Shown here: positions 1 through 9,370 of the stretch, one piece after another | Layout: the number at the start of each line of letters is the position of its first letter | Position numbering within the stretch: position 1 is the first letter of the stretch | Assembly (NCBI GenBank): GCA_903632075.3 | Contig: CAHIKZ030000954.1 | Span: forward strand, 2,046,501 to 2,110,500 | Source: Acanthosepion pharaonis | Lineage: Eukaryota; Mollusca; Cephalopoda; Sepiida; Sepiidae | DNA length: 64,000 nt | Reading direction: 5' to 3' | Position numbers and translations under genes: made by a program | The notes under the pieces: model-generated | The model's input: only the letters and a program-made list of their open reading frames with translations | Told to the model about the DNA's origin: nothing | The model's database searches: none

Positions 1-673
1 TTGAGGGTGCTACCTAGGTATACAAATTTGTCTACTACCCCAAGTCACCTACCATCAACATAAATTGATGGATCTATAGACTGAATTTCTAGGGAAGGTT
101 GATACATCATGACTGGTTTGTCAAGGCTAATGGACAGTCCAAAAGCCTTACATGACCCTGATAGCCGATCCATGAACTCCTGTGCGTGCTGAATTATGCG
201 TGCGACCAGGTCACAGTCATCGGCATAGAGAAGGTTGTGCATTAAACTCAAAAAGACTTTTGTCTTTGCTGCAAACCTACGTATGTTGAAAAGCTTGCCA
301 TTTGACCTGTAGCTTATCATAATACCATCATGGCAGTCCCCGAATGCATCAAGCAGTAAAATTGCAAAATAGATAGAAAAAAGTGTAGGGGCCAGACTTC
401 CCTGCTTGACTCCATTTTCAACATTGATGGGCTCCGTAAGCATCCCACCAAAACTGACACAGGCTTCCATAGAAACAAATTCGAGAGGATCTTCCAGAGA
501 GCAGCACGATTAACAGTGTCAAAAGCCTTCCTCATATCTACAAATATGTGATAAAGGTCCAATTGTTGTTCACAGCTCTTTTCCTGGATTTGTCGTGTTG
601 TGAAAATCATATCTGCAGTCCCTCTGGGTTGTTGGAAACCACACTGTGACTCAGGAAATATAATGTCAACCAT
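1..673 (-). pseudogene. LINE-A ORF2 reverse transcriptase fragment (broken)
   Basis: Non-LTR retrotransposon reverse transcriptase, which would copy its own RNA at a nicked target. Minus-strand frames give, in order, an RT segment with 'FPESQCGFQQPRGTADM' and 'FVDMRKAFDTVNR' (317-673), then 'NGVKQGSLAPTLFSIYF' and the catalytic 'LLYADDCDLVA' box (45-470). Past the stop at about 45 the sequence still reads 'LGVVDKFVYLGSTL', so the element continues beyond the left edge of the window. The two RT frames differ, so at least one frameshift separates them, and stops interrupt both. The YADD metal-binding motif survives, but the gene is dead. Continuous with the linker and endonuclease fragments to the right. 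Confidence 0.9.
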
Positions 674-699
674 TCTCTCGTTTAATCTTAATAGAAGAA

Positions 700-1145
700 C
701 CGAGGCTAAGATCTAACCTGCCGAAGAAAGGAGTGCAATCCCTCTATAATTACCACATAATTCCGGGCACCTTTACCCTTATATATAAGTATCATTGTTG
801 CATCCCTCTAATCTTTTGTCACTTCTCCATCTCTCTAAACCTTTACAATAAGATCATGCGTAAGTTAACAGGAAGGCCATCAACCCCAACAGCTCTGCCC
901 ATGCCACGCAGAACCTCGCCCAGCGATGGTCAGCTGTCAAGTTCTACAACTACGGGTCTTTGGGGTATTTTCTCGAGAACCTCAGGGTCCACATTTGAAG
1001 GCTTGTTCAGTAGCCCATAAAATTATTTCTTCCATCTTTTTGGCCATGCCATCCATGTCTGTGAGGAGATTATTGATGCCCTCTGTCTTCAGAGGAACAA
1101 TCTTGTTGAACTGGGGCCAAATACTTGTTTCATCAAGTATTTGGC

Positions 1146-1196
<51 letters not shown>

Positions 1197-1395
1197 TATT
1201 ATTTGAATTCGCTGCATTCTGTATTTCATCTGCTAGTTCTGACCACCATTTTTCCTGCATAGTTCGAAGAGCACGTTGAGCTTCTGCTTTTGCAACTTTA
1301 AAATCCTTTCACAGTTTACTGCAACATTAAACTTCGTATCTGATTCTTTCTTGCAATGATCTCCTTTATGGCATCATCATTTTCATCAAACCAGT
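700..1395 (-). pseudogene. LINE-A ORF2 linker between endonuclease and RT (broken)
   Basis: Minus-strand pieces match the usual region between endonuclease and RT of this LINE type: 'HRDWFDENDDAIKEI' near 1360-1395, 'WWSELADEIQNAANSNN' near 1200-1255, 'LLTDMDGMAKKMEE' near 1030-1090, and 'GEVLRGMGRAVGVDGLPVN' near 870-925. Each piece is recognisable but in a different frame, with stops between. A hairpin plus a TA tract interrupts it at 1113-1192. No activity is expected. Confidence 0.75.
1113..1192. repeat. 15-bp perfect hairpin followed by (TA)n inside LINE-A
   Basis: GGGGCCAAATACTTG (1113-1127) and its exact reverse complement (1134-1148) flank a 6-nt loop. An uninterrupted TA tract follows to about 1192. 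The insertion splits LINE-A coding sequence just after the codons for 'SNNTN'. Confidence 0.9.
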
Positions 1396-1713
1396 CTCGA
1401 TGTTTTGCATTAAACGTTCACTGACTCCTTTAGGAAGTTCAGCAAACTTTGGCACAAATGTGCTACGTACAGCAAAACCCACACCAGCTACTCTATCCTC
1501 CTCGGCACACTTTCCCTTCCAGAACAGTGTGCAGCCACCTCCAACTTCTTGAAGTTGATCATCACCAGCTGAACGAGTTTTCGAGAGAGCAGCTACATCT
1601 ATAGAATATCTCTCTAGCTTCCTAGACAATAGAGCTATTCTGCGTTGAGGAGCAGATTCCAAAGGATTATCTATGAAAGTCTGTATGTTCCAACAAGATA
1701 TTTTCAGTTTCAT
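1366..1713 (-). pseudogene. LINE-A ORF2 N-terminal APE-type endonuclease, internally deleted
   Basis: Starts at a true ATG (1713) with 'MKLKISCWNIQTF', the N-terminus of an apurinic-type endonuclease that nicks target DNA for reverse transcription. 'DVAALSKTRSAGDDQL' aligns with the family motif ending E-T-R, so the catalytic Glu is Lys here. 'GVGFAVRSTF' follows. The endonuclease then stops after 'GVSERLM' and runs directly, out of frame, into 'KHRDWFDENDD', which in full elements lies well beyond the endonuclease. About 200 residues, including the remaining catalytic Asp/His motifs, are therefore deleted (inferred from family knowledge). Dead on two counts. Confidence 0.85.
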
Positions 1714-1866
1714 CCTTAGTTTTTTAACTTTTGTTCGAGTACCAAATAGACATCTGCCAGCAGCGCAATAATGGTCAGATGAATCAGATTAAATCATTTA
1801 CAACGATTCAAAGCTAATATCTGACAATTTGATAATTTTTCTGTTACACCATTTTGCTATTACAGC

Positions 1867-1916
<50 letters not shown>

Positions 1917-1930
1917 ATGTATATATATGA
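1867..1930. repeat. (TA)n then TATG-rich microsatellite
   Basis: About 38 bp of TA followed by imperfect TATG/TGTA repeats. It abuts the inverted SINE-H fragment. Confidence 0.95.
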
Positions 1931-1948
1931 TAGAAATTAGAAGGATTT

Positions 1949-2069
1949 GAGATAATTATAATTAAGTAATTCATCGAGTCTAGAAGAAACCTCAACAGAA
2001 AGCACTGGACGGCCGTTTCTTCCTATATTTGGGACTCATCAGCAGTGCGCATCCACTACCGAGAATTGA
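1949..2069 (-). mobile_element. SINE-H, 3' half, inverted copy
   Basis: Reverse complement of 2190-2312 with few mismatches. It contains the part downstream of box B: the hammerhead-like core and the 3' end ending in TTAATTATAA. Together with 2070-2312 it makes an inverted repeat with arms of about 120 bp around a spacer of about 120 bp. Confidence 0.85.
2002..2048 (-). ncRNA. Hammerhead-ribozyme-like core, inverted copy
   Basis: On the minus strand: stem I strand GCACTG, CTGATGA, stem II GTCC/GGAA, GAAAC, palindromic ACGGCCGT, cleavage triplet GTC, stem I partner CAGTGC. One base of stem II (the pair next to GAAA) is mutated C to A, so the core is probably weakened. Otherwise identical in plan to 2214-2260. 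Confidence 0.65.
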
Positions 2070-2150
2070 ATGATGAGTTCCACCACGGAATATGTGATCG
2101 AGCAGCGCTATATCGATTCGCTGCCCCTTCGTCACCGAGAACAGTTGGAA

Positions 2151-2199
2151 TAGTTGGTATGGCGTTTGCCTGATAACGTAACTTTCCGGGTTTCAATTC
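2151..2199 (+). promoter_or_regulatory. Pol III-like box A and box B of SINE-H
   Basis: TAGTTGGTATGGCG (from 2151) resembles box A, and GGGTTTCAATTC (2188-2199) resembles box B. Spacing and the cloverleaf-like surroundings fit an internal tRNA promoter. Confidence 0.6.
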
Positions 2200-2213
2200 T
2201 CGGTAGTGGATGC

Positions 2214-2260
2214 GCACTGCTGATGAGTCCCAAATATCGGGCGAAACGGCCGTCCAGTGC
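2214..2260 (+). ncRNA. Type I hammerhead ribozyme motif in SINE-H
   Basis: Read directly: GCACTG (2214-2219, stem I), CTGATGA (2220-2226, exact CUGANGA core), GTCC (2227-2230) and GGGC (2239-2242) as stem II with an 8-nt loop and one G-U pair, GAAA (2243-2246), ACGGCCGT (2246-2253, self-complementary stem III), C17 at 2254 completing a GTC site, then CAGTGC (2255-2260) pairing perfectly with 2214-2219. Predicted self-cleavage lies between 2254 and 2255. Established knowledge: schistosome Sm-alpha SINE-like repeats and many retroelements carry type I hammerheads. Very short palindromic stem III often implies activity as a dimer. Activity itself is not shown here. Confidence 0.8.
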
Positions 2261-2330
2261 TTTCTGCGTTCTGTTGAGGTTTCTTCTAGACTCATTGAAT
2301 TACTTAATTATAACTTATATATATATATAT

Positions 2331-2600
2331 AGGGTGTCCCAAGGAATTTGATGACTCATTTTTTTAATGTTAATTCCCAATAGTATTTTATAAAATATGT
2401 GCCGTTTCTAAGGCATTTCCCATCACAGCCATCAGTGTTTCAGGCTCTGTTCCTTTGATATATGTCTTAATGCTGTCCTTCAGTTGGAGAATCTGTGACC
2501 TGTTGACATAAACCTTTTCTTTGCGATAGTCACATGAGAAGAATTTGGTGACCAATTTATGCCGCCACCGTGAGAAATTATTATTTGCCCCAATATTTGC
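2331..2600 (-). pseudogene. C-terminal end of a Tc1/mariner-superfamily transposase
   Basis: Minus strand reads 'RRHKLVTKFFSCDYRKEKVY' followed by 'VNRSQILQLKDSIKTYI' and 'EPETLMAVMGNALETAHIL' and a stop. This resembles the C-terminus of IS630/Tc1/mariner transposases, which end in a helical 'LK..I...P..L..V' segment after the DDE core. The sequence starts right at GGGTGTCCCAAGGAA, a typical outer end of such transposons. The rest of the transposase is not visible to the right. Confidence 0.5.
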
Positions 2601-2689
2601 CTGAAAAGATGGACTGTAACCGTTGTTGTATGATCTGTTGACCCATCTTATGGTATGGAAATAGGTTGATGCATTTAAAAATTCTTCGG

Positions 2690-3890
2690 TGTAACGTCCG
2701 AGAGATCCAAACCTGTCGAGACCGCCCTCGAGTTGATACCCTCGGATCTTCTTCGATACTCTCTCTTACTCACTCAAATACTCCTGCGTTCCTAACGTGG
2801 AAGACCTCTTACTGAACGTTTACTCTCAAAACTTGAAGAATCTCTGACCATAATGGCGACAATTGCTCGTGGTGTTTGAATTATAATGGACTTTGATCTT
2901 GGTAGAAACATTTCACTACTTGTGTTTGTTTTTTAGCCGTGTGTTTTTTACTTGATTAATTTCCAAATTTATAAAATACATGAAAGAAAACTAAAAAAAA
3001 ATAATGTGGCACCATGCATCCAGGCGATTTGAAAGATATATTTATAGATATATGATTTGCTTTTTTACGGTTTATCAACCATTTGAGGATTATTTAAGGC
3101 CGAAATGTATTTTAGGTTTTAAGAATAATTCTTTCATTTTTTTGCAAGAGGATTGAACCGCCATGCATTCAGGCCATTTGGAAGAAAGAAAGAGAAAACG
3201 AAGAAAAGGAAAAGGAAAAAGTAATACGAGACGGGTCATAGGCGAACACACACACACACACGGCTTAAGAGACGGGAATAAGAAAGAAAAGGCTTATTTT
3301 TGATAGGTATCAAATGTCGAAAAGAGTTTCATTTCAATGACAATGAGATTGAGTGGGCGAGGAGGTGTTGGTACGAGAAAATATCTAGGCCACCTGCGAA
3401 CAAGCGTTGACCGATTTCCGCTTGTCCGCGAAAAATGGAATTGTGTTATCAAGAGATGTCAAGAATAAGAAGTCCACTTTGGAACGTTAGGTTTTGAAAA
3501 TTGACGAAACACAGGTGTGGCTTGGGGCCTTGGCTGGGTATGGAAAATTAAAATCCCACACAAGTAGTTTCACTGGCTAAGTTTTTTTTTTTTTTTTTTT
3601 TTTGACAGAATAGACTTTTGCCCTGCGATAATAAAATTTTGTTATCAAACGCATGAACCGAAGGAAACTGACATATTTTTATTTCTGCTTTGGAGACGCC
3701 AAATTGGCGAAAAACTTGGAGAAAATTCCTTTTTTAGACCATGTCAGATAATCCAGCTGTCCAGTGCATTACCGATAAACTGCTTGACGAACGCCACGTG
3801 TTGAACAGAGAGTTGTCACATTAACTGCCCATGATAACGGCGATTTGAAAGAAAGAAAAGAAAGAAAGAGGAGAGATCATTAATTTTTTT
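2690..3890. other. No gene seen
   Basis: AT-rich, with (CA)n at about 3246-3262 and a run of T at 3582-3603. Two short similar segments, near 3006-3030 and 3157-3186, share CATGCATYCAGGC and a following purine stretch. No open frame of interest. Confidence 0.6.
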
Positions 3891-3939
3891 TAGTTAAGCA
3901 AGGTATATTTCTTTTCCAAAACAAAGCCACGGGTTGTTC

Positions 3940-4300
3940 ACGCCCGACTAAGACGTCATTGGCCAAGTGGTGATCACATGAAGCACGAAGGAGGAGGGAA
4001 GATACCCGACCAAGACCTCATTGGCCGAGAGTGGTCACGTGACGCCCGAAGAAAACAGTCGACGCCCTATCCAGAGTATAAGTATGAGAAGCCGTTACGA
4101 AGAAGTGGGGAGGGCAGTTCACGCCCCTCAGAAGCATGGTGAGAAAGTGGGAGTGAGAAAAAAGTTACCAAAAATGGTAAAGAGTGGAAAATCCCTAACC
4201 AGAAATAAGAAGGGTGGATATGTATTTAGAATTATCGAAGAATCCCCCGACGCCAACAGACCCACCCCGGTTTTGGCGGCGTCAATAAAAACGAAGCCCC
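3940..4300 (+). promoter_or_regulatory. LTR-like or promoter-like region with duplicated CCAAT/CRE module
   Basis: CCCGACTAAGACGTCATTGG (3943-3962) and a second version, CCCGACCAAGACCTCATTGG (about 4005-4023), are each followed by an E-box-like CACATGA/CACGTGA. A TATA-like GTATAAGTATGAG lies at 4076 and AATAAA at 4283. Order and spacing look like U3 and R of an LTR, but I could not find a partner LTR or TG...CA ends. Could instead be a host promoter. The open frame 4021-4485 across it is probably fortuitous. Confidence 0.35.
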
Positions 4301-4309
4301 ACCAGACAG

Positions 4310-4600
4310 AAATAAGTTCGCGCCCCGACGGCAGAGATGAGTGCCCAGTAGTTCGTCGGACTCTGGCAGGCAGAGTTAGTTCAGCCCCTGGCGGTAGAGA
4401 TGAGTGCCGAGTTAGTTCGCGCACCGACGGCAGAAATGAGTGCCCAGTAGTTCGCGCACCGACGGCAGAGATGAGTGCCCAGTAGTTCGTTCGACCCAGG
4501 CGGGCAGAGAAGAGTTCGTTTGGCCCTGAGTGCCGAGTTCGTTCGACCCTGGCGGGCAGAAGACAGTTAATTCAGACCGGACGGCAGAGATGATAGATCA
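4310..4600. repeat. GC-rich minisatellite, ~36-bp units
   Basis: About seven imperfect units built on GACGGCAGAGATGAGTGCC followed by CAGTAGTTCGC. The unit length varies because of small indels. Much more GC-rich than its surroundings. Confidence 0.8.
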
Positions 4601-5099
4601 AGATAGCTGACCAAGATTCACGCAAAATTTTGGACTCTTCTTCAACCAAGAACAATTAGTTTGAAGAGCGACTTAGAACCAGACCATAGAAATAAGTTTT
4701 TCGACTTTCGTCCAAAGACACACCGAAACACCAATTTCTTAGAGAGCAGACAACTTGAAGCGTTAAAACTTGCCTAGCGAAAGCGACGTGCCACAATCCA
4801 CAGAACGGGTCGGGAGGTAGATGCAGTCCTATGTACCGAACAACTAGACATAAAAAGTTTGTTACCTTTTTTCTTTGATACTTTGAACTTTTTGAGTTTT
4901 CATTTTATTTTTTTTATGCATATTTGTGTGTTATCACCCCGTTGAACTCAATTTGCATTACGGCCCCAACCCCTGTTTGATCTCGTCTGTCTAAGATCAA
5001 TTCACAACGTGGGTAGGCAGACTGGAGATCAGTGCAGTTACCCTGGTAACCAGGCGTTGGAAGCAGGTTGGGAACGGCGAGGCTGATATCAAATCTAAC

Positions 5100-5290
5100 C
5101 AGATTCCTACCCGAATCACCAAAGGGTTAGAACGTCACGCTTGGAGCAGCGACACCCGGACGGAGCAGCGAGGAGCGAACAGCTGACGCCGCGGCGAAGA
5201 CGTCACAACTGGCGCCGTGGTGGATCAGGATAGAACGACACAGTTGGCGCTGCGACCGGGGGACGACGTCACAATAAACAAAAAAGTTAT
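5100..5290 (+). other. GC-rich leader-like segment with primer-binding-site-like sequences
   Basis: CACAACTGGCGCCGTGG (near 5204) and CACAGTTGGCGCTGCGACC (near 5239) have the TGGCGC start typical of retroelement primer-binding sites. They sit in a GC-rich island downstream of the LTR-like region. No gag or pol frame follows, so if this is a retroelement its body is gone. Confidence 0.3.
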
Positions 5291-5399
5291 TAAACTTGCA
5301 GATCGCTTGGTGACGTTTAAGACACACAATGTAAAACATGACGGATCTAATGATGGTTTCTCCTGCAAAAGAGGGTGCTTTTATCTTTGGTAACATTTA

Positions 5400-6310
5400 T
5401 CGAATATTCAAGCCGGTAGACGAATTAAAATCAGTGACGACTCCGGGGATCGGCTTGTCGGGTTTAGCCCTACTTAGTTAACATTCAAGTATATCTATTT
5501 CAAAGCAGCAAAATCTTTTGTATTGGATTGTTTTCATTCTTGACTTCAGCTGGATTCAAAATTAATTGTTTTAACTACGAAATATATTTCGTTGATATTG
5601 TTCATAATAAAGAAGAAATAAATAAAAAAAAAACAATGTAAGAAAGTAAAAACAGAATTAAATAAATTTAATGTGACTAGTTGGGCTGCTTAGATCTGAG
5701 CCATATCTGGGCTGAAGATATACTTAATAGGCAATGTATTTCTTGCTTTAATTTTATAAATAATCTTGTAAAATCTCTAATGAGTCGTATACCCTCTTTT
5801 TTAATGAACACATTTTTGTTTCAACTTAACGTTGTCAAATGTTCATTTTAAATAATTTATTCCGTACAGTATAAGTTTTTTAGCGCCATGTATCAATTAA
5901 AAAAGGGAAAATTAAATTTAACTCGACTTAAGTCGGCGAAAATGAAAGAAAGTGGCTGCCTTAAAGGTTGGGGTGAGAAGTGTCACTGGGGTAGTGTTGA
6001 GGCAATGTGATATCAGTCAGCAGTACTGATCATAAACGTACAATAAATTAAATTCACAGACAAAAGAGATACATATACACACTAAGACGTAGACATATAT
6101 ACTGTCACACACTCGAAATAAATATACACGTTATTTTAAAAGAACATACCTGGCTAGAAATTTTTTTTTAAATTATAAGTTTTAGTTAAAGGAATGATTT
6201 TAGCATCTAAGTTATACCAATACTATATGCAGTCGCCACTGAATAAAATACTGTTTAAAATAAGCAGAGCGTCTGCTTAAGTATGGATATCCACTAAAAT
6301 GTTTAAAGTG
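5400..6310. other. No gene seen
   Basis: AT-rich single-copy-looking sequence without notable frames or repeats. Confidence 0.6.
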
Positions 6311-6311
6311 A

Positions 6312-6321
6312 TACACACAAA

Positions 6322-6372
<51 letters not shown>
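6312..6372. repeat. (CA)n(TA)n microsatellite
   Basis: Long CA tract passing directly into TA. Confidence 0.95.
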
Positions 6373-6524
6373 TTATTTATTTTCTCTATCTACACACTCT
6401 CTATAGAATGGTTAAGCGCGAGTACACATACCTAAAATGTCATTTGAATAACGAGTGAAATATCGAAGGACTTTCCGAGCGACGAGATTCTATATGATCC
6501 ACCTTCTTTACTTTTCTTCGCTTC

Positions 6525-6655
6525 TCTGTCTCTCTCTCTGTCTCTCTCTCTCTCTCTCACACACACACAAACACACACACACACGCACGCACACGCGCAC
6601 ACACACACACACGCACGCACACACGCGCGCATTATCTCACACACTCTCTCTGGCT
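6525..6655. repeat. (TC)n(CA)n compound microsatellite
   Basis: CT-rich then CA/CG-rich dinucleotide repeats. They create spurious Ser-Leu and Thr-His open frames. Confidence 0.95.
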
Positions 6656-6870
6656 ATACATATACGCACGCATATGCACAAATGCACAGATAGATAGATA
6701 GATAGATAGGAACAGAATGGCAGAAAGATCTATTTCTTTTACCTGCTCTAAAGCGATGATTAGTAAACGAGTCGAACGAACCACTCTTAATTGCAACCTT
6801 CTTCCAACACGTCGCTATATTCATATACACCCGCAAACATACACACATATAGACATAAACACGCACACAG

Positions 6871-6871
<1 letters not shown>

Positions 6872-6912
<41 letters not shown>
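6872..6912. repeat. (TA)n microsatellite
   Basis: Uninterrupted TA of about 40 bp. Confidence 0.95.
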
Positions 6913-6914
<2 letters not shown>

Positions 6915-7840
6915 ACTCTCTGTTGTATACAAAAATCCTGCAGCAAAATATCATATGCTTACTACGATTTAATTAAGCTATTTATAAATAGTAATCGACG
7001 TGGACTTCGTCACCCTTGATTTAGTTTGTTCAGCTTCGTTTTCTTTCGTTATTAAATCTAAAGCCGGAAATGTTAAGACAAGTCAAGCGTTGTCGCTAAT
7101 CGACTTGCTTCCTCGAGTTTGGGCGTTTCCTCGTCCCCGATAGGCTCCGTGGTAAGGCTTATTCAGTCGTTCGAGAAGTTAAAGCAAGTGACGCTCATCA
7201 ATTACTTGTTGAAAGTGTTGAATGCAAATGCGTCGGCCGGCTTACAGCCCCTTAGTTTAATCGCTCTCCTGGTAATGAAGTCAATCTAATTGGAAAAGCG
7301 TTGAAACCTTAGGTGGCCATCTTGTCGCGATGACTTTTAAGGACCGGTGTAATCTTAAAGCTGCGATAAACTTTAAATGTAAATAGAAAGCAAAATGAAA
7401 GAGTTAACGAGAGGCAAGAGTAGAAATTAATGCGCCGTAGAAGAGGAAGGAAGAAGAAAATTACTGTATATACTCACGTGTAAGTGCACACTTCGATTTT
7501 GACTAAGAACTTAGGCCTCATGTTGATATCAATTTTTTTTAATCCAAATGAACAAGGCTTTTCGTCTCTTTTTACCGAGAAATTTAGACTGGTTTTTGTA
7601 CTGATATTTTTTTTTTATCTAAAGGCACAAATCTTTTAGTGTTTTTGTTGTTGCTGTTGTTGTTGTTGTTTGGGGGGGTTGTTTTGTTTTTTGTTTTTTT
7701 TGTTTTTTTTTTTGCTTTACCAAAGATCTCAAGCTACATTTTTTGTGATGGTGTAGGTTTTTGTAAAGCATTCAGTCTTTTTTACCAAGAATTTAAACCT
7801 TGTTTTGTGCTGATATCAGTGAGTACAAAATAAATTCAGC
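6915..7840. other. No gene seen
   Basis: Mixed composition with T-rich and GTT-rich stretches near 7600-7720. Related T-rich phrases ending in TGATATC recur near 7530, 7600 and 7810. Confidence 0.5.
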
Positions 7841-7844
7841 AGAT

Positions 7845-8057
7845 ATACAAAAATAGAAAGGGGTGTAAGACAAGGATGTGTCTTCTCACCTGACTTATTA
7901 AACCGATACAGCGAGGCGATTCTGAGAGAGTTAGAAGTTCTACCAGCATTTATTATTGTTGGCCACAATCTTAGCAATATAAAATATGCAGATGACACAG
8001 TGTTGATAGTAAACACGGAAAGAACATTACAAAAACTCTTACAGAAAGTAGCGAAGG
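7845..8057 (+). pseudogene. LINE reverse transcriptase fragment (YADD box)
   Basis: One plus frame reads 'IERGVRQGCVFSPDLLNRYS', then 'LSNIKYADDTVLIV' and 'LQKLLQKVAKE'. These are RT motifs around the catalytic YADD. The 'GVRQGCVFSPDLLN' phrasing differs from LINE-A at 1-673, so this is a different LINE. Both ends are cut; the right end stops exactly where a truncated mariner begins. Confidence 0.85.
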
Positions 8058-8709
8058 AAATTTTTCGTCGCCAGTCACAAGTCTATCCAAAAACGGTGAA
8101 ACAAGTTGGCGAGAATGGAGAGAAGAGCAGATGTCAACTCGGGATTTGAGGTTGTTTTCAGACAATTCATGAGGCACCCATTTTCCAAGTTTAGGAACTT
8201 TTCCAAGTTGTTGAAGATGACGATGAACAGTTGTATGGTTTGAACTGAGAACCACTGCCAATTCCTCAACTGATAAAGCAGGATTTTCTTCAAGGGCTGC
8301 TTCAAGAAGCTTTTCATCAAACTCAACTGGACGTCCTGTTTGATCTTCATCTGCAAGGGGGAAATCTCCACCTCTGAATTCTGCAAACCATCTTCTGCAA
8401 GTTCTTACATTCACAAATTCCTCTCCATAAACTGAGTAAATGTTTCTAGACGCTTCGGCTGCTGAGTTTCCTTTCTTGAACCCATAAAGCATTATGTGCC
8501 TCAAATGATTCTTGGGTACTTCCATGTTAGCAGAGTTTTAATCAAACAAAATTTATTTTTATTGTTCTCTGAAATAAAATTTGATCAGTTTAAATGCATC
8601 TAAACATAAAAATAATGTTCAGCTCCATTAGACATTATAAAATACTCTTTAAATTTTGTTCATTTTAACAAAAAGTTAAAATTCGGACAGAACTTATGGG
8701 ATGACCTGA
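8058..8709 (-). mobile_element. Mariner-type transposon, 3'-truncated, with N-terminal transposase
   Basis: Starts at ATG 8525 with 'MEVPKNHLRHIMLYGFKKGN' and reads about 156 residues: N-terminal helix-turn-helix ('AAEASRNIYSVYGE...RRWFAEFRGGDF'), linker 'DQTGRPVEFDE', second HTH ('NHTTVHRHLQQLGK'), 'KLGKWVPHELSENN', and 'LVTGDEKF' with the first catalytic Asp. The frame then leaves the family, so the second and third Asp are missing. The right terminal sequence, CAGGTCATCCCATAAGTTC on the minus strand, is mariner-like and is followed by TA at 8710-8711. The left terminal repeat is absent. No frameshift is visible in the surviving part. Confidence 0.88.
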
Positions 8710-8739
8710 TAGTAAAATGACCAACAGTTCTTATTCATA

Positions 8740-8995
8740 GTAAGATGCTTAGAGAGGAGTGTCAGACATTATGGAAGTCCTGCCCAAACAATAAATTATT
8801 CAAAACCAGCTATAGAATATGGCATAAGGAACACCAAACTAGAAGAGAAGAAGTGATCATGTCCAGGCGCCATATTAGACATACTACCATAAACCATTCG
8901 TATATCCTAAAAAGGAAGACCCTCCGATATGTGTAACATGCCAAGAACCATTCACCACAAAACACACACGGATAAACTGCAGCAATTTTAATTAA
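8740..8995 (+). pseudogene. LINE ORF2 C-terminal tail with Cys/His motif
   Basis: Plus frames read 'RREEVIMSRRHIRHTTINHS' then, after a shift, 'YPKKEDPPICVTCQEPF' and 'TTKHTRINCSNFN'. The C-x2-C-x7-H-x4-C arrangement is the usual C-terminal tail after the RNase H region in Jockey/I-type LINEs. A frameshift between the two parts disables it. It lies just outside the mariner end but looks like another LINE family than the RT at 7845. Confidence 0.65.
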
Positions 8996-9239
8996 TTCCA
9001 CTTAATATAGTACCAAACAATAAACTTAAAAGAACGTTTTCAATATATTGAGTTATTTTACATATTTCAGTTCCTAGAAATTAAACTAGGTATCTCCACT
9101 AATACACGATACGTAAGGTTTAAAAAGATTTTTTTAAACGAAAAAGCTTTCTTGAAGCTTTTATTTTAGCTTTAATTGAAAGCTAAAGGATAAAATTTAT
9201 CATTTCCAGTAAGCAAAATACTCTGTGCTGTATTTTTAA

Positions 9240-9370
9240 CAAAATCATATTAATTGGAATCGAAAATTTATTATAAGAGAAAGATTTTGTAAATTACAAT
9301 CGACAGTAGTATTGTCTGATTGGTCAATGAATACCGAATGTTTCCTTATAAGGAAACGGAGAATATTACT
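9240..9370 (-). repeat. LINE-X 3' relic
   Basis: Minus strand TTTCCTTATAAGGAAACATT followed by a degenerate block shared with 31290-31400 and 43250-43350. Third copy of the same tail in the window. Confidence 0.55.

Larger units (their letters stand above)
2070..2312 (+). mobile_element. SINE-H, tRNA-headed SINE carrying a hammerhead core
   Basis: Homologous along its whole length to 41345-41588 (same strand). Plan: 5' segment from TGATGAGTTCCACCACGGAA, tRNA-like box A/B head, hammerhead-like core, 3' segment GAGGTTTCTTCTAGACTC, then an AT-rich end leading into a TA tract. No coding capacity. tRNA-derived head plus dispersed copies is the definition of a SINE; movement would need a LINE reverse transcriptase. 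The family name is mine. Confidence 0.8.

Noticed and set aside
4021..4485. 154-codon frame with repeated Arg/Asp/Gly/Arg motifs
   Set aside because: Non-ATG start across a promoter-like region and a GC-rich minisatellite; repeats are not a multiple-of-three conserved unit.
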